The notes under the pieces were generated by a model. That model was not told the origin of the DNA. It was given only the letters and a program-made list of their open reading frames with translations, and ran no database searches. From the NCBI GenBank assembly GCA_041695325.1, contig JBGFRC010000042.1:1-36361 (forward strand): a stretch of DNA of 36,361 nucleotides, read 5' to 3'. A program made the position numbers and the translations under genes. The first letter of the stretch is position 1. The number at the start of each line of letters is the position of its first letter. This stretch comes from SURF-13 sp041695325. Lineage in GTDB: Bacteria > Pseudomonadota > Gammaproteobacteria > SURF-13. This document shows positions 34,913 through 36,361 of this stretch, piece by piece.

Positions 34913-36049
34913 TTACGCCACGCTGCGCGCGGGCCAGGCGCGCTGCGCTCCGATCAACTGAGCCAGAGTGGCGATGAAGGCGGTGATATCCGGCTCGCTC
35001 ACACCCTGCCCCAGGCTCACGCGCAGCACGTTGCGCATCTGCTCGCGCGCCACGCCCATCGCCGTCAGCACGTGGCTGGGCGCGATCTTGCCGCTGGAGC
35101 AGGCCGAGCCACTGGAGAGCGCGTAGCCGTTTTGATCCAGCTTCTCCAGCAGCGTCTCGCCCATGAACTGTGGCACGCTGAACTGCGCCGTGTTGGGCAG
35201 GCGCTCGGCCTCTGTGGCGAATACGGTGATGCCCAGGGCACGCAGGCCCGCTTCCAGCTTGTCGCGCAGCGCCCGCCACTGTGCCGCGCGTTGACTCAGT
35301 TCCGCGCGCGCCAGTTCCGCCGCTGCGCCGAAACCCGCGATACCGGCCACGTTCTCCGTGCCGGCGCGCAAACCCCGCTCCTGCGAACCTCCGCGCAGCA
35401 GGGGTTTGAGCAGCGAGGTGCGTTCCGCCACCAGCGCGCCCACGCCCTTGGGGCCGTACAGCTTGTGCGCGCTGAGCGTCATCAGGTGTGCGCCGCTCGC
35501 GGCGAAATCCAGCGCCACCTTGCCCGCGGCCTGGGTTGCATCGGTATGAAACAACGCGCCGTGACGGCGCACTTGCCTTGCAATGGCGCGGATATCCTGC
35601 ACCGCGCCGGTTTCATTATTGGCCCACATCACCGACACCAGGTGGGTATCGGGGTGCAACTCCAGACGCCCGGCCGCGACCCGGCACTGGTCATCCACCG
35701 GGATACTCTCCACTCGCCACCCCTGCTCCGCCAAGCATTCCGCCGCGCCGCGCAGCGAGGCGTGCTCGATGGCGCTGACGGCGACGCGCGCCGCAGGCCG
35801 CCCTTGCAAGGCGCCGAGCAGCGCAAGGTGGTTGGCCTCGGTGCCGCCGCCGGTGAAAATGATCTGCTCCGGGCGCGCGTTGACCAGCGCCGCCACCTGC
35901 TCGCGCGCGCGCTCTACGGCCGCGCGCGCGCTGCGTCCGAATTGATGCGTGCTGGAGGGATTGCCGTAGTGCTCACGGAGATAAGGCCGCATCGCCTCGA
36001 ACACGCGCGCATCACACGGCGTGGTGGCGTTGTGATCCAGATAAATCAT
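34913..36049 (-). CDS. iscS: IscS/NifS-type cysteine desulfurase
   Basis: Class I PLP-dependent desulfurase. It has 378 residues with PLP-binding Lys196 (SAHKLYGPKG) and catalytic Cys317 in the longer mobile loop SSGSACSSG. E. coli IscS is 404 residues and ends in a segment that docks IscU. This protein stops earlier and no iscU is present, so it may feed SufU, SufB or thiolation pathways instead. It overlaps iscR by 4 nt. Confidence 0.94.
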   Translation of the reverse strand: MIYLDHNATTPCDARVFEAMRPYLREHYGNPSSTHQFGRSARAAVERAREQVAALVNARPEQIIFTGGGTEANHLALLGALQGRPAARVAVSAIEHASLRGAAECLAEQGWRVESIPVDDQCRVAAGRLELHPDTHLVSVMWANNETGAVQDIRAIARQVRRHGALFHTDATQAAGKVALDFAASGAHLMTLSAHKLYGPKGVGALVAERTSLLKPLLRGGSQERGLRAGTENVAGIAGFGAAAELARAELSQRAAQWRALRDKLEAGLRALGITVFATEAERLPNTAQFSVPQFMGETLLEKLDQNGYALSSGSACSSGKIAPSHVLTAMGVAREQMRNVLRVSLGQGVSEPDITAFIATLAQLIGAQRAWPARSVA

Positions 36050-36361
36050 GCGCCATGGGCGGCGTTGCGCTCGCCACGCACGGCGACGGGAAACTCCGCC
36101 ACGCCCTCCTGGCGTGCGGCCACCTCGCGCACCGCGCGCTGCGCCACCAGTTGCGCCAGCGTGATGCCACTCAGGAATTGGTATATCTTGCCGCTCAGGT
36201 CATTCCACAGGTCATGGGTAAGACAGCGCTGGTTGCCCTGGCAGTTGCGCTTGCCGCCGCAGCGGGTGGCGTCCACCTTCTCATCCACCGCGCTGACGAC
36301 GTCGGCGATGGAGATCGCATCCGCGCCCGCGTTCAGACGGTAGCCTCCGCCCGGCCCGCGC
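36046..36361 (-). CDS. iscR: IscR, Rrf2-family Fe-S-sensing regulator (N-terminus outside window)
   Basis: The frame runs off the window edge. The visible 104 residues begin RGPGGGYRLN, matching the wing of the Rrf2 DNA-binding domain. They contain the [2Fe-2S] ligand cluster of IscR, Cys-x5-Cys-x5-Cys with His three residues later (RCGGKRNCQGNQRCLTH). IscR normally represses its own operon when clusters are plentiful. It is the first visible gene of the Fe-S operon and probable ligand of the operator upstream of sufB. The missing part should hold the helix-turn-helix. Confidence 0.94.
   Translation of the reverse strand, partial: RGPGGGYRLNAGADAISIADVVSAVDEKVDATRCGGKRNCQGNQRCLTHDLWNDLSGKIYQFLSGITLAQLVAQRAVREVAARQEGVAEFPVAVRGERNAAHGA

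Noticed and set aside
35072..36343. A 423-residue plus-strand frame opposite iscS and iscR
   Set aside because: It mirrors two well-supported genes with catalytic residues in place; no independent evidence supports it.

Overview
The window is a dense, GC-rich stretch of a gammaproteobacterial chromosome, with nearly every gene on the minus strand. Gene order points to the class. Read from right to left it runs iscR, iscS, an A-type carrier, sufBCDSU, nfu, a Rieske protein, ndk, rlmN, pilF, rodZ, ispG, hisS, (ccm block), yfgM, bamB, der, and then xseA/guaBA/tadA. This is the conserved iscR..ndk-rlmN-pilF-rodZ-ispG-hisS-yfgM-bamB-der neighbourhood known from Pseudomonas and, in part, E. coli. 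A full System I cytochrome c maturation operon indicates a respiratory organism. I cannot name the genus; a Chromatiales- or Acidiferrobacterales-like lineage is only a guess.

Layout. 1-2832: 3' part of a membrane-bound GGDEF/EAL regulator. 2841-6474: tadA, guaA, guaB (minus). 6608-8795: xseA and an M23 peptidase (plus). 8902-9654: mlaA (plus). 9625-10071: tandem repeats between the convergent mlaA and der. 10015-13263: der, bamB, yfgM. 13406-20082: ccmIHGFEDCBA with mostly 4-nt overlaps. 20383-21487: a Fur-box promoter driving a degraded cupredoxin-like gene and a stand-alone EAL gene. 21560-22245: poorly defined small frames behind an integron attC-like site. 22401-28171: hisS, ispG, rodZ, pilF, rlmN, ndk. 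28242-36361: the Fe-S cluster assembly operon from Rieske back to iscR, which is cut by the window end.

Four things stand out. (1) Three near-80-bp hairpin elements built from a 7-bp unit (AGTAGCG-like) sit in three operon gaps (guaB/guaA, bamB/der, ispG/hisS). Each abuts the downstream start codon with the same short tail and no Shine-Dalgarno, and two supply the upstream gene's last codons or stop. (2) SUF genes occupy the place of the ISC operon while iscR and iscS are kept. An internal sufB promoter is covered by two inverted copies of an 18-bp IscR-type-1-like motif. (3) The ccm operon and accessory DNA lie between hisS and yfgM, which are normally adjacent. (4) A tandem repeat has copied the 3' end and stop codon of mlaA and now also encodes the C-terminus of der.
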